64,000 nt of DNA, taken from contig NZ_LAXJ01000012.1 in the NCBI RefSeq assembly GCF_001441615.1, positions 1-64,000 of the forward strand, given 5' to 3'. Numbering within the stretch: position 1 is the stretch's first letter; each line of letters begins with the position of its first letter. This DNA is from Roseovarius atlanticus (lineage in GTDB: Bacteria; Pseudomonadota; Alphaproteobacteria; Rhodobacterales; Rhodobacteraceae). Below, piece by piece: positions 16,613 to 25,696 of this stretch. The notes beneath the pieces were generated by a model, which was not told where the DNA came from, did no database searches, and saw nothing but the letters and a program-made list of their open reading frames with translations. The position numbers and the translations under genes were made by a program.

Positions 16613-17269
16613 ATGGCTTCATTCAAACGATGGCTCGACCGGCGGCGCAACCCGTGGAAGGGCGTGTTCTACGATGCCTTCCGCACGTGGCGGCGGCAGA
16701 ACGGCCAGGCGCGGCTTGTCCAGTACCAGGATCTTGGGCCCGGCGACGTGGTGTTCGACGTGGGCGCCTACAAGGGCGAATGGACCGACACCGTGCTGGG
16801 CCAGCAGCCCGCCGCACAGATGCACCTGTTCGAGCCGCACCCAGGCTTTGCCAAGGCGCTGGAGCAGAAATTCGTGGGCCGCGACCACGTGCATGTGCAC
16901 GAGCTGGCCATCGGCTCGACGACCGGCACGATGGAGCTTTCGGATGCGGGCGACGCGTCGTCCTCGGTGGCCGATCATGGCCGCGCCTTCGAGGCCAAGA
17001 CCATGTCTGTGTCGGATTTCTTCGCCCATACGCCGGTGGACCGGATCGCGCTGATGAAGGTGAACATCGAGGGCGGCGAATACGACCTGCTGCCCGCGCT
17101 GATCGAGTCGGGCGACATCACCAAGATCGACCGCCTGCAAGTGCAGTTCCACCTGTTCGAGCCGGACATGAAGGCGATGCGCGACGATATCCGTGCCCGG
17201 CTGGAGGCGACGCACCACTGCGTCTGGTCCTATCCGTTCGTGTGGGAAGAATGGCAGCTACGCCCCTGA
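16613..17269 (+). CDS. FkbM-family methyltransferase
   Basis: 218 residues. The SAM-binding core is VVFDVGAYKGEWTDTVL, followed by HLFEPHPGF and, later, ALMKVNIEGGEYDLL, the FkbM hallmark. FkbM proteins O-methylate sugars or small metabolites. The acceptor here is unknown. I use ATG 16613. An in-frame GTG 6 bases upstream is possible. It stands alone on the plus strand. Its right neighbour is convergent. Confidence 0.8.
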   Translation: MASFKRWLDRRRNPWKGVFYDAFRTWRRQNGQARLVQYQDLGPGDVVFDVGAYKGEWTDTVLGQQPAAQMHLFEPHPGFAKALEQKFVGRDHVHVHELAIGSTTGTMELSDAGDASSSVADHGRAFEAKTMSVSDFFAHTPVDRIALMKVNIEGGEYDLLPALIESGDITKIDRLQVQFHLFEPDMKAMRDDIRARLEATHHCVWSYPFVWEEWQLRP

Positions 17270-17284
17270 GGACACAAGAAAAAC

Positions 17285-17305
17285 GGGGGGCACAAGGCCC
17301 CCCGG
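17285..17305. terminator. Strong GC hairpin, terminator mainly for the minus strand
   Basis: CGGGGGGC (17285-17292) pairs with GCCCCCCG (17298-17305) around ACAAG. AAAA lies before it on the plus strand, giving a TTTTTCTT run on the minus strand. It lies 240 bases beyond the end of the minus-strand gene at 17546. The intervening DNA holds no gene. Confidence 0.6.
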
Positions 17306-17545
17306 GTAAGTTTCGCCGCTCAGGCTCACTCTTTATGTACCGCCCGGTTTCTGCCTGCGGCCTGAGCTGCGTCAGGGGCGAGCGCACCCGCCCCGGATCA
17401 GGATGGGTCAGAGCGATAGTCTGCCCCCACCCTAGTCTTCAGACCTCGCGCGATGTCTCGCGCCTCTGGCCTGTCTCGTCGGGGCGGCCGGCCTAACGCC
17501 AAACCGGGACCGCCCCTGCACACCCCCCAGGGGATGTGTGTTTCG

Positions 17546-17968
17546 TCAGCTACCGTCAGTCCAGATGCTAAAAACCAATCGCGCCCAATCGACAAACTTT
17601 TGCTTTGCCAACCATTTGCCGAACTGAGATTGCTTCAGGACTTCTAACGCTTCTCGCTCGGTTTCAGCTTTCCGCATATCTTCCGCCACGGTTTCAAAAC
17701 GAGAACGGAGTTCAGCGTCACTCAGTAGCAAATCTTTAAGGTCTTTAGACCCCACGCGAATATCACTTAGATTTACCTTCCCGATGTTCTGTCCGACAAA
17801 AGCTTGTCCGTCGCCAACATAGTCGAAACCCTGGACATCCGCCTCATTCATGTTCTTGAAGTCCAAACCTATTTTCGCGCCTGATATGCTTACGTTCTTA
17901 ACTGTAGCACGGCCGATGCCGTCTAGTTGGATAGCTGATTCACAGTGTGGAGTTTTGTTTTTGCTCAT
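17546..17968 (-). CDS. Hypothetical protein, low-G+C orphan downstream of nrdJ
   Basis: 140 residues with no family I recognise. The first half (AIQLDGIGRATVKNVSISGAKIGLDFKN) has short alternating hydrophobic stretches, like a beta-rich fold. The second half (residues about 75-130) is charged and helical, with many Glu, Lys and Arg. G+C is visibly near one half, well below the surrounding genes, which suggests acquisition. It starts 11 bases after the nrdJ stop on the same strand, with GAGGA upstream, so it may be co-transcribed. A phage or mobile-element origin is possible but unsupported. Confidence 0.6.
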   Translation of the reverse strand: MSKNKTPHCESAIQLDGIGRATVKNVSISGAKIGLDFKNMNEADVQGFDYVGDGQAFVGQNIGKVNLSDIRVGSKDLKDLLLSDAELRSRFETVAEDMRKAETEREALEVLKQSQFGKWLAKQKFVDWARLVFSIWTDGS

Positions 17969-17979
17969 TTGATCAGTCC

Positions 17980-20900
17980 TCAGCTACACCCGCTCGTCGC
18001 GCCGCAGGTGTTGCATTTCATACAAGTTCCATTGCGCACCAGCGTGTAGTTGCCGCATTCGCCGCAGGCCTCGCCTTCGTAGCCCTGCATCTTGGCCTTG
18101 GTGGCCGCGGTCATGCCCACCGTGCCCGAGGACACTGCCGTGGTGGTGGTTGCGGCGACCGATGCCTTGGTTTCCGGCACCAGCGTTTGCAGCGTGGTTT
18201 CAGGATCGCCGCTGTCCAGCGCCGTGGCGAGCGCCGCCCCGCCATTCAGCACCACCAGTTCCTGGGGCAGACGCTTGCGCAGGTAGCCGGTCGAGCTGAT
18301 CTGCTTGAGCACTTCGAGGGACTTCGAGGCCGCTTCGCCCGACATCTCCTTGATGTTGCTCACGCCTTCCTCTTCGCCGCGGCCAAGGTCGTCAAACGAC
18401 GCGCCTTCGGGTTTGACATGGGCGAGGTCCGTGCGGTCGAGGTAGCTGACCGCCAGTTCGCGGAAGATGTAGTCCAGGATCGACGTGGCGTTCTTGATGC
18501 TGTCATTGCCCTGCACCATGCCCGCCGGTTCGAACTTGGTGAAGGTGAAGGCGTCCACGAACTCCTCCAGCGGCACGCCGTATTGCAGGCCCACGCTGAC
18601 GGCGATGGCGAAGTTGTTCATCATCGCCCGGAACCCGGCCCCTTCCTTGTGCATGTCGATGAAGATCTCGCCCAACGAGCCGTCGGCATATTCGCCCGTG
18701 CGCAGGTACACCTTGTGCCCGCCGACGACGGCCTTCTGGGTATAGCCCTTGCGGCGCTCCGGCATCTTCTCGCGGTGGCTGGCCTTGATGACCTCCTTCA
18801 CGATCACCTTCTCGACGATCTTCTCGGCCAGCACGGCGGCCTTTTCCTGCGCCGAGCCGCTTTCGAGGATCTCGGCGGCCTCGTCGTCATCCTCGACCAG
18901 CGCGGCGGCCAGCGGCTGCGACAGTTTCGAGCCGTCGCGGTAGAGCGCGTTGGCCTTGACGCCCATCTGCCAGCTGCGCTCATACGCTTCCTGGCAATCC
19001 TCGATGGTGGCGTCGTTGGGCATGTTGATCGTCTTGGAGATCGCGCCCGAAATAAACGACTGCGCCGCCGCCATCATGTCGATGTGGGAGTTCACCGACA
19101 GGAAGCGTTTGCCCTTCTTGCCGCAGGGGTTGGCGCAGTCGAAGACCACGTAATGTTCTTCGCGCAGGTGCGGTGCGCCTTCCAGCGTCATCGTCCCGCA
19201 GACGTGGTCGTTGGCCGCCTCGATGTCCTTCCTGGAATAACCCAGCGAGGCCAGCAGGTCGAAGGTCGGGTCGTTCAGCTTTTCGGCCGGGATGCCCAGC
19301 ACGTTGCGGCAGAACTCCTCGCCCAGCGTCCACTGGTTGAAGACGAAGCGGATGTCGAAGGCGCTGCCAAGCGCCGCGTCGATCTTGGCCAGCTCGTTGG
19401 CGCCAAAGCCGTGGCCCGCGAGCGTGGTGTGGTTGACGCCCGGCGCGTTGCCGATGGTGCCGTGGCCTACGGCGTAGGCGACGATTTCCTCGATCTCTGC
19501 GCTGCCATAGCCCAGCTTTTCAAGTGCTGCGGGAACCGACTGGTTGATGATCTTGAAGTAGCCGCCACCGGCCAGCTTCTTGAACTTCACCAGCGCAAAG
19601 TCGGGCTCGATGCCCGTGGTGTCGCAGTCCATCACCAGGCCGATGGTGCCGGTGGGCGCGATCACGGTCGACTGCGCGTTGCGGTAGCCGTGCTTTTCGC
19701 CCAGCTTCAGCGCCTCGTCCCAGCTGGCCATCGCCAGATCGGCCAGGCGGCTGTCGGGCACGTTGGCCAGGTCCAGCGGCACCGGTTTCACGGCCAGCTT
19801 CTCATAGCCTTCGGTCGCGCCATAGGCCGCGTTGCGGTGGTTGCGCATAACGCGAAGCATGTGCGCCTTGTTGCGCTTGTAGCCGGCGAACGGTCCCAGT
19901 TCCTTGGCCATCTCGGCCGAGGTGGCATAGGCCACTCCGGTCATGATCGCGGTCAGCGCACCGCAGAGCGCGCGGCCCTCGTCACTGTCATAGCCGAAGC
20001 CCATGTTCATCAAGAGCCCGCCGATATTGGCATACCCCAGGCCCAGCGTGCGGAACTCGTAGCTCAGCTGCGCGATTTCCTGGCTGGGGAACTGCGCCAT
20101 GGTGACCGAGATTTCCAGCGTCACGGTCCAGAGGCGGGTGGCGTGAACATACGCTTCCGCATCGAACGTGGCGCCGTCGAAGAACTGCAGCAGGTTCATC
20201 GACGCCAGGTTGCAGGCCGTGTCGTCGAGGAACATGTATTCCGAGCACGGGTTCGAGCCGCGGATCGCGCCGTCTTCCGGGCAGGTGTGCCAGGCGTTGA
20301 CGGTGTCGTGATACTGGATGCCCGGATCGGCACAGGCCCATGCGGCATGGCCCACCTTCTCCCACAGTTCACGCGCCGGGATTTCCTTGACCACCTTGCC
20401 GTCGGTGCGGTTGGTCAGCTGCCACATCGCGTCGTCCTTGACCGCCTTCAGGAAGGCATCCGTGACACGGATCGAGTTGTTAGAGTTCTGGCCCGATACG
20501 CTGGCGTAGGCTTCACTGTCCCAGTCGGTGTCGTAGGTCGGAAACTCGATGCTTTCGTAGCCCTGCTTGGCGTAGTCCAGCACGCGCTTGACATAGGTTT
20601 CCGGGATCGCCGATTTCTTGGCGCCGCGAATGGCCGCCTTCAGTTGCTCGTTCTTCGACGGGTCCACCGCATCCTCGGTGCTGCCGTCCCAGGCGCGGAT
20701 CGCGCCGAAGATCTCGTTCAACTTCTGCTCGTGCATCTTCGAGCCGGCGACGATCGACGCCACCTTCTGTTCCTCGATAACCTTCCAGTTGATGAAATCC
20801 TCGATGTCGGGGTGGTCGACGTCGCAGATCACCATCTTGGCCGCCCGGCGCGTGGTGCCGCCCGACTTGATCGCGCCCGCCGCGCGGTCACCGATCTTCA

Positions 20901-21651
20901 GAAAGCCCATCAGGCCGCTGGACTTGCCGCCGCCCGACAGCGGCTCGTTGGCCGCACGCAGCGAGGAAAAGTTGGTGCCGGTGCCCGAGCCGTACTTGAA
21001 CAGGCGGGCCTCGCGCACCCACAGATCCATGATGCCACCGTCGCCGACAAGGTCGTCCTTGACCGACTGGATGAAACACGCATGGGGCTGCGGGTGCTCA
21101 TAGGCGCTGCTCGATTTTGTCAGTTCGCCCGTCTTGAAATCCACGTAGTAGTGGCCCTGGCCGGGGCCGTCGATGCCATAGGCCCAGTGCAGGCCGGTGT
21201 TGAACCATTGCGGGCTGTTGGGCGCCGCCATCTGCCGCGCCAGCATGTAGCGCATCTCGTCGAAATAGGCGCGGGCGTCTTCCTCGGTGGTGAAATAGCC
21301 ACCTTTCCAGCCCCAGTAAGCCCAGGCGCCGGCCAGCCGGTCGAACACCTGCTTGGCGCTGGTTTCGCCGGTTTTCGGCGTGTCGTCGCTGGCGGGAACC
21401 GAGCGCCACAGGAACTCGGGCACGTCCTTTTCCTCGACCTTCTTCAGATCGGTGGGCACACCGGCCTTGCGAAAGTATTTCTGGGCGATCACGTCGCTGG
21501 CGACCTGGCTCCACTTGGCGGGCACCTCGACCTGATCCAGCTTGAAGACGGTGGTGCCGTCAGGGTTGCGGATTTCCGAACTCGTGGTGACGAAGTCCAG
21601 CTCCGCGTAAGCGTCCTGACCTGCCTTGGTAAACTTTCTTTCGATCTTCAT
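17980..21651 (-). CDS. nrdJ: Adenosylcobalamin-dependent (class II) ribonucleoside-diphosphate reductase
   Basis: 1223 residues, the long alphaproteobacterial NrdJ form. It makes deoxyribonucleotides using B12 instead of oxygen or a second subunit. Visible features are the active-site region [15 protein letters not shown], the radical-site loop [23 protein letters not shown], and [20 protein letters not shown]. The cysteine-rich tail has [18 protein letters not shown] and CGATSGCS; such tails re-reduce the active site or bind zinc. A 583-base leader region with two DnaA boxes lies upstream. The long open frame on the opposite strand is a composition artefact. Confidence 0.95.
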   Translation of the reverse strand: MKIERKFTKAGQDAYAELDFVTTSSEIRNPDGTTVFKLDQVEVPAKWSQVASDVIAQKYFRKAGVPTDLKKVEEKDVPEFLWRSVPASDDTPKTGETSAKQVFDRLAGAWAYWGWKGGYFTTEEDARAYFDEMRYMLARQMAAPNSPQWFNTGLHWAYGIDGPGQGHYYVDFKTGELTKSSSAYEHPQPHACFIQSVKDDLVGDGGIMDLWVREARLFKYGSGTGTNFSSLRAANEPLSGGGKSSGLMGFLKIGDRAAGAIKSGGTTRRAAKMVICDVDHPDIEDFINWKVIEEQKVASIVAGSKMHEQKLNEIFGAIRAWDGSTEDAVDPSKNEQLKAAIRGAKKSAIPETYVKRVLDYAKQGYESIEFPTYDTDWDSEAYASVSGQNSNNSIRVTDAFLKAVKDDAMWQLTNRTDGKVVKEIPARELWEKVGHAAWACADPGIQYHDTVNAWHTCPEDGAIRGSNPCSEYMFLDDTACNLASMNLLQFFDGATFDAEAYVHATRLWTVTLEISVTMAQFPSQEIAQLSYEFRTLGLGYANIGGLLMNMGFGYDSDEGRALCGALTAIMTGVAYATSAEMAKELGPFAGYKRNKAHMLRVMRNHRNAAYGATEGYEKLAVKPVPLDLANVPDSRLADLAMASWDEALKLGEKHGYRNAQSTVIAPTGTIGLVMDCDTTGIEPDFALVKFKKLAGGGYFKIINQSVPAALEKLGYGSAEIEEIVAYAVGHGTIGNAPGVNHTTLAGHGFGANELAKIDAALGSAFDIRFVFNQWTLGEEFCRNVLGIPAEKLNDPTFDLLASLGYSRKDIEAANDHVCGTMTLEGAPHLREEHYVVFDCANPCGKKGKRFLSVNSHIDMMAAAQSFISGAISKTINMPNDATIEDCQEAYERSWQMGVKANALYRDGSKLSQPLAAALVEDDDEAAEILESGSAQEKAAVLAEKIVEKVIVKEVIKASHREKMPERRKGYTQKAVVGGHKVYLRTGEYADGSLGEIFIDMHKEGAGFRAMMNNFAIAVSVGLQYGVPLEEFVDAFTFTKFEPAGMVQGNDSIKNATSILDYIFRELAVSYLDRTDLAHVKPEGASFDDLGRGEEEGVSNIKEMSGEAASKSLEVLKQISSTGYLRKRLPQELVVLNGGAALATALDSGDPETTLQTLVPETKASVAATTTTAVSSGTVGMTAATKAKMQGYEGEACGECGNYTLVRNGTCMKCNTCGATSGCS

Positions 21652-21936
21652 TTTGGCTGCCCCATGATCCAGCGTTTTATGACCTGCACGACCCTTGGCC
21701 GCGACCCTCGCGTCTCAGTGGATCAGGAGGCAAAACCCATCCCCGCCGATGCGCCGCATCCGGTCGCACCTCGCCGTCCCGGCCGTGCCGGTGGAAGTCT
21801 GTGGTGTTCGTCCCTCTCCAGATCCGCGCCACTATATCTTGTGGCTTGCTGATCCGCCTGCACAACCTGACGTATCCGGCCCTCACCGGTCAACGAATTT
21901 TTTACCTTGATTGCCGAAAAATTTCCGAGCGTCGGG

Positions 21937-21945
21937 TTATCCACA
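21937..21945 (+). promoter_or_regulatory. DnaA box
   Basis: Exact consensus TTATCCACA, 286 bases upstream of the nrdJ start. DnaA boxes in front of ribonucleotide reductase genes are known to couple dNTP supply to replication. The role here is inferred. Confidence 0.55.
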
Positions 21946-22170
21946 GCACCGGGTTTGGCCTGCTGGCGATTCCTTTCCGGGCCCCGTGCGGCTGACCGCC
22001 TCAGCGGGGGCCGAAAAAGCGCTTTTATCCGTGTGGCTTAGCCGGTTCTGAACGACCGAGTTCGGCAGGACAACACGCAAGCGCCCAAGAATCCACCACA
22101 TGTGGTGTTCCGAACACGCCAAAGACCCCAGATAGTGCGCGCACGTGTCTCGACAACACTCGTGGCGGTG

Positions 22171-22179
22171 TTATCCACA
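22171..22179 (+). promoter_or_regulatory. DnaA box
   Basis: A second exact TTATCCACA in the same orientation, 226 bases from the first and just before tRNA-Pro. Confidence 0.5.
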
Positions 22180-22234
22180 GAATCGACCGCGGGCGCGCGT
22201 GCCGGCGTGTCAGTCTTGTCTTGTCGGAAAGAAG

Positions 22235-22311
22235 TGGTCGGGGCGGCAGGATTCGAACCTACGACCCCCTGTACCCAAAACAGGTGCGCTACCAGACTGC
22301 GCCACGCCCCG
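22235..22311 (-). tRNA. tRNA-Pro (anticodon UGG)
   Basis: On the minus strand it starts CGGGGCG and ends CGCCCCG-ACCA with encoded CCA. The anticodon stem CCTGT/ACAGG encloses TTTGGGT (anticodon TGG). The T arm GGTTCGAATCC is standard. Length is 77 bases. Confidence 0.95.
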
Positions 22312-22386
22312 GACCGTTTGGCCCGTTTAGAGCGGTTTGCCGCGAATGGAAAGCCCCTTTGCGACACGCGCCAAATCTGCGCGACA

Positions 22387-22445
22387 CGTCATCCCGGACG
22401 TGATCCGGGATCTCGGGCCGAGAGGTCCCGGGTCAGGCCCGGGAC
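22387..22445. repeat. Interspersed palindromic repeat (CCCGGACxTGATCCGGG family), copy 1
   Basis: CGTCATCCCGGACGTGATCC is followed by a second GC hairpin ending near GGCCCGGGACG. It resembles the element at 48305-48371 in starting motif and hairpin layout. It lies between tRNA-Pro and the DUF192 stop. Confidence 0.55.
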
Positions 22446-22459
22446 GGGCGCACGCGAGC

Positions 22460-22948
22460 CTAGTCGGCGGCGCAGGGCCAGGCCGCGGCCCCGATCGCCG
22501 GATGGCGCAGCTCGGTGCCTTCGGAGATGCCCAGCTGCCGGGCCAGCCCGCCATTGATCTCCAGCACGTACTGGATGGCATCGCCGCCATAGATCAGCGT
22601 CTCGTCCAGAGGTTGCGCCTCGTGATGCACCTTCTGCACCGTGCCGGTGTCGTCGAGGAAGATCATGTCGAGCGGGATGAGCGTGTTGCGCATCCAGAAC
22701 CGCACCGGGCGCGGCGCCGGATAGGCGAAAAGCATCCCCGCCGAGCGCGCCATGCTCTCGCGGTTCATCAGCCCCTGCGCCCGCTCGGCATTGTCGTCGG
22801 CCAGTTCCACGGTAAAGCTGGCCGAGCCCCAGTCGCCGCGCAGATCGACCTTGTCCTCGCGGCAGGCGCCCATTGCGGCCCCCGCCATCAGTACGAGCGC
22901 CAAAGCGCCCGTCAGGAGCCTTTGGATTCCTTGACCGCCATTTCCCAT
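22460..22948 (-). CDS. DUF192 family secreted protein
   Basis: 162 residues with an N-terminal signal peptide (about 1-28, cleavage after AGAAMGA). The rest is a DUF192 domain: FTVELADDNAERAQGLMNRESM, then FWMRNTLIPLDMIFLD and VLEINGGLARQLGI. Function of the family is not established. ATG 22948 has GGAGG 7 bases upstream. A GTG two codons earlier would overlap that site. It overlaps the end of the upstream cold-shock gene by 37 bases, so the two are one transcription unit. Confidence 0.85.
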   Translation of the reverse strand: MGNGGQGIQRLLTGALALVLMAGAAMGACREDKVDLRGDWGSASFTVELADDNAERAQGLMNRESMARSAGMLFAYPAPRPVRFWMRNTLIPLDMIFLDDTGTVQKVHHEAQPLDETLIYGGDAIQYVLEINGGLARQLGISEGTELRHPAIGAAAWPCAAD

Positions 22949-23451
22949 CCACACACCTCCGTGGCCATGCGGCCGCGTTTACCTTCTATGACACGAATGG
23001 CAAGCGCCTCGCCCGGCTGCAAGTCCGCAAGGCCCGAGCGGCGCAACACTTCTATGTGAACGAACACGTCCTCGTCGCGCCCGAAGGTGTTCGCGAAACC
23101 GAACCCCTTGCCCTTGTCGAACCATTTCACCCGCGCCGGTTCCAGCGGGGCGGCGCGGATCACCTCGGGGTCGATGCCTTCCAGATCCGCCAGCCCCGTC
23201 GCCTCGGCATCCTCTGGCGGCTCGATCTTCAGCACCTCGACGGCCTGCACGCCGCGATCGGTTTCCTGGACCATCAGCACGATACCGGCGCGGTCGGCGA
23301 CCGAGCTTTGGCCGAAATTGCGCAGAACATTGGCGTGCAGCAGAATGTCGGGGCCGCCCTCGTCGGCCACGACGAAACCGAACCCCTTGACGGGATCGAA
23401 CCACTTTACGTGGCCATGCAATTGCCTGGTACCGTCTTCCAAGTTCTTCAC
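22912..23451 (-). CDS. Tandem cold-shock-domain protein
   Basis: 179 residues with two cold-shock (OB-fold) domains. The first is at about 10-75 (HVKWFDPVKGFGFVVAD, then DILLHANVL) and the second at about 105-170 (RVKWFDKGKGFGFANTF, then DVFVHIEVL). Both RNP1-like motifs are intact, so both halves should bind single-stranded nucleic acid. A linker rich in acidic residues joins them. Double-domain CSD proteins are common in alphaproteobacteria. It overlaps the DUF192 gene, which is unusual for a cold-shock gene. Confidence 0.9.
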   Translation of the reverse strand: MKNLEDGTRQLHGHVKWFDPVKGFGFVVADEGGPDILLHANVLRNFGQSSVADRAGIVLMVQETDRGVQAVEVLKIEPPEDAEATGLADLEGIDPEVIRAAPLEPARVKWFDKGKGFGFANTFGRDEDVFVHIEVLRRSGLADLQPGEALAIRVIEGKRGRMATEVCGWEMAVKESKGS

Positions 23452-23570
23452 GTTCGCCGTCCGCTTGAGCCGTATTCACGGGCCGTTTCAGAATATTGCG
23501 CCGAAGTGAGCGCCGGATTCAAGAGAATCCCATGACGTTCAAAGGTTTGCATATTGGCATACAATGCGCC

Positions 23571-24176
23571 TTACGGGCTTAGCCGTGTGATTTCCCACGC
23601 ATTTTCGTGTGTTTCGCGTCGCCAGACGAACCGGTCGTGCAGACGGAACGCGCCGTCGGCCCAGAATTCGATTTCAACCGGAGCGATACGAAACCCGCCC
23701 CAGTACGCGGGACGCGGTGGATTCGGCCCCTTGGCGGCGGTCACACGGGCCACCTCGGCCATCAGATCGGCGCGTGACCCCAGCGGCTGCGATTGTTTCG
23801 ACGCCCACGCGCCCAGGCGGCTTTTGAGCGAGCGCGAGGCGAAATAGGCGTCGGCCTCGGGGCCGTCCTCGCGGGTGACGGTGCCGCGCACCCGGATCTG
23901 GCGGCGCAGCGATTTCCAGTGCAGCACCAGCGCGGCCTTGCCGCTGGCCGCGATCTCGGCGCCCTTGGCGCTCTCGTAATTCGTATAGAACACGAAGCTG
24001 TCCGCGCCGATGGATTTCAGCAGCACCATGCGCACGTTGGGCAGGCCGCTCTGGTCGACCGTGGCCAGCGCCATGGCGTTGGGATCGTTGATCTCGGTCT
24101 CTTCCGCCTCGGCCAGCCAGGCGCGGGCGATCTCGAACGGATCGTCACCTGCGAATTTGCCGCTTCTGTCGCTCAT
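23571..24176 (-). CDS. pdxH: Pyridoxamine 5'-phosphate oxidase
   Basis: 201 residues. This FMN enzyme converts pyridoxine or pyridoxamine 5'-phosphate to PLP. Conserved stretches are [40 protein letters not shown], and the C-terminal [17 protein letters not shown]. Length is normal. It is divergent from fabI with 178 bases between, and the cold-shock gene follows 119 bases downstream. Confidence 0.93.
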   Translation of the reverse strand: MSDRSGKFAGDDPFEIARAWLAEAEETEINDPNAMALATVDQSGLPNVRMVLLKSIGADSFVFYTNYESAKGAEIAASGKAALVLHWKSLRRQIRVRGTVTREDGPEADAYFASRSLKSRLGAWASKQSQPLGSRADLMAEVARVTAAKGPNPPRPAYWGGFRIAPVEIEFWADGAFRLHDRFVWRRETHENAWEITRLSP

Positions 24177-24354
24177 TGCCTTTTCCCCGTCTGCATCGTT
24201 CCTGCGCTAGACCGTGCCGCGCGCGGACGCAAGCGGAACCGCTTTGTCCGGCCACAGACATTGCCGACATGGCGCATCGCTTGGTCTTTGGCTTGATGCA
24301 CCTTGGCCAATCGCCTAAAGCAGTCAGACAAGCGAAGTGGGCCGAGGGCACTGA

Positions 24355-25161
24355 ATGTCAAATCAACTGATGGCGGGCAAGCGTGGGCTGATCATGGGAT
24401 TGGCCAATGACAAATCCATTGCATGGGGAATCGCCAAGGCCTGCGCCGAGGCCGGTGCCGAACTGGCCTTTTCCTACCAGGGTGAGGCCTTGCTGAAACG
24501 CGTGGCCCCGCTGGCCGAACAGCTGGGCAGCGACACGGTGCTGCCGTGCGACGTGGCCGACATGGCCTCGATCGGGGCGCTGTTCGACGCGTTGGAAAAG
24601 AAATGGGGCAAGATCGACTTTCTGGTCCATGCCATCGGTTTTTCCGACAAGAACGAGCTGCGCGGTCGCTACGTCGACACCAGCCGCGAGAATTTCATCA
24701 AGACGATGGATATCTCGGTCTATTCCTTCACCGCCGTGGCCCACCGCGCCGAGAAACTCATGACCGATGGCGGCTCGATGCTGACGCTGACCTATTACGG
24801 CGCCGAGCAGGTGATGCCGCATTACAACGTCATGGGCGTGGCCAAGGCCGCGCTGGAGGCGTCGGTGAAATACCTGGCCGAGGATCTGGGCCGCGACGGT
24901 ATCCGCGTGAACGCCATCTCGGCGGGGCCGATCCGCACGCTGGCCGCCAGCGGTATCGGCGACTTCCGCTATATCCTGAAGTGGAACGAGCTGAACTCGC
25001 CCCTGCGCCGCAACATCACGATCGAGGATGTGGGTAAGTCCGCGCTCTATCTTCTCAGCGATCTGGGCAGCGGCACCACAGGCGAGAACCTGCACGTGGA
25101 CGCAGGATACCATATCGTCGGCATGAAGGCCGTCGATGCGCCGGATATCGACAAGAGCTGA
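24355..25161 (+). CDS. fabI: Enoyl-[acyl-carrier-protein] reductase (NADH)
   Basis: 268 residues, a short-chain dehydrogenase fold. It performs the last reduction of fatty acid elongation. The FabI signature GLANDKSIAWGIAK forms the NAD site. The active site has the tyrosine and lysine of MPHYNVMGVAKAALE, with TLTYYGAE just before. The triclosan/isoniazid-type FabI family is clear, and no FabV or FabL features are seen. Gene gpt follows after 24 bases. Confidence 0.93.
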   Translation: MSNQLMAGKRGLIMGLANDKSIAWGIAKACAEAGAELAFSYQGEALLKRVAPLAEQLGSDTVLPCDVADMASIGALFDALEKKWGKIDFLVHAIGFSDKNELRGRYVDTSRENFIKTMDISVYSFTAVAHRAEKLMTDGGSMLTLTYYGAEQVMPHYNVMGVAKAALEASVKYLAEDLGRDGIRVNAISAGPIRTLAASGIGDFRYILKWNELNSPLRRNITIEDVGKSALYLLSDLGSGTTGENLHVDAGYHIVGMKAVDAPDIDKS

Positions 25162-25185
25162 TCTGCCCCGGACGGGAGACACCGC

Positions 25186-25686
25186 ATGACCGACCGCCTG
25201 CCCCACGAAAAAGGCTTTCACGTCAGCTGGGACCAGCTGCACCGCGACGCGCGGGCACTGGCTTGGCGGTTGCAGGACGAGGCGCCCGCCGAGGCCGACT
25301 GGAAAGCCGTGGTGGCCATCACCCGCGGCGGCATGGCGCCCGCGATGATCGTGGCGCGCGAGCTGGACATCCGCGCGGTCGACACGATCAGCGTGAAATC
25401 CTATGACCACCAGACCCAGGGCAAGCCCCAGATCCTGAAATCCCCCGACCCGGACCTTGTGGGCGATGGTGAGGGTGTGCTGATCGTCGACGACCTTGTC
25501 GATACCGGCAAGACGCTGGAGGTGGTCCGCGCGGCCCTGCCCCGCGCCCATGTCGCCACCGTCTATGCCAAGCCGCAGGGGCGCGAGCTTGTCCATACCT
25601 TCGTTACCGAAGTCAGCCAGGACACCTGGATATTCTTCCCGTGGGACATGGCCCTGCAATATGTCGAGCCCTATCGCGGGGCCTGA
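25186..25686 (+). CDS. gpt: Xanthine phosphoribosyltransferase
   Basis: 166 residues. It salvages xanthine and guanine using PRPP. The PRPP loop [14 protein letters not shown] (about residues 94-107) is diagnostic. [10 protein letters not shown] (about 46-55) is the second PRPP contact loop. Length fits the Gpt family. It is in tandem with fabI and the following aminotransferase. Confidence 0.9.
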   Translation: MTDRLPHEKGFHVSWDQLHRDARALAWRLQDEAPAEADWKAVVAITRGGMAPAMIVARELDIRAVDTISVKSYDHQTQGKPQILKSPDPDLVGDGEGVLIVDDLVDTGKTLEVVRAALPRAHVATVYAKPQGRELVHTFVTEVSQDTWIFFPWDMALQYVEPYRGA

Positions 25687-25696
25687 GGACACGATC

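Larger units (their letters stand above)
21652..22234. other. Intergenic region upstream of nrdJ with DnaA boxes and palindromes
   Basis: 583 bases without a convincing gene. It contains two perfect DnaA boxes TTATCCACA (21937-21945 and 22171-22179). It also has a 14-bp palindrome CACCACATGTGGTG (22094-22107) that overlaps a second inverted repeat, GTGTTC-C-GAACAC (22105-22117). I found no NrdR box or cobalamin riboswitch. Confidence 0.6.

Noticed and set aside
17947..21852. A 1301-codon open frame on the plus strand
   Set aside because: It is antisense to nrdJ, has no family features and arises from third-position G+C in the real gene.
21652..21936. Cobalamin riboswitch or NrdR box upstream of nrdJ
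   Set aside because: I could not find the B12 box core or the paired NrdR consensus.
21652..22234. Replication origin
   Set aside because: Two DnaA boxes alone, with no strongly A+T-rich unwinding element and no origin-type neighbours such as hemE, dnaA, parAB or gidA, are not enough.
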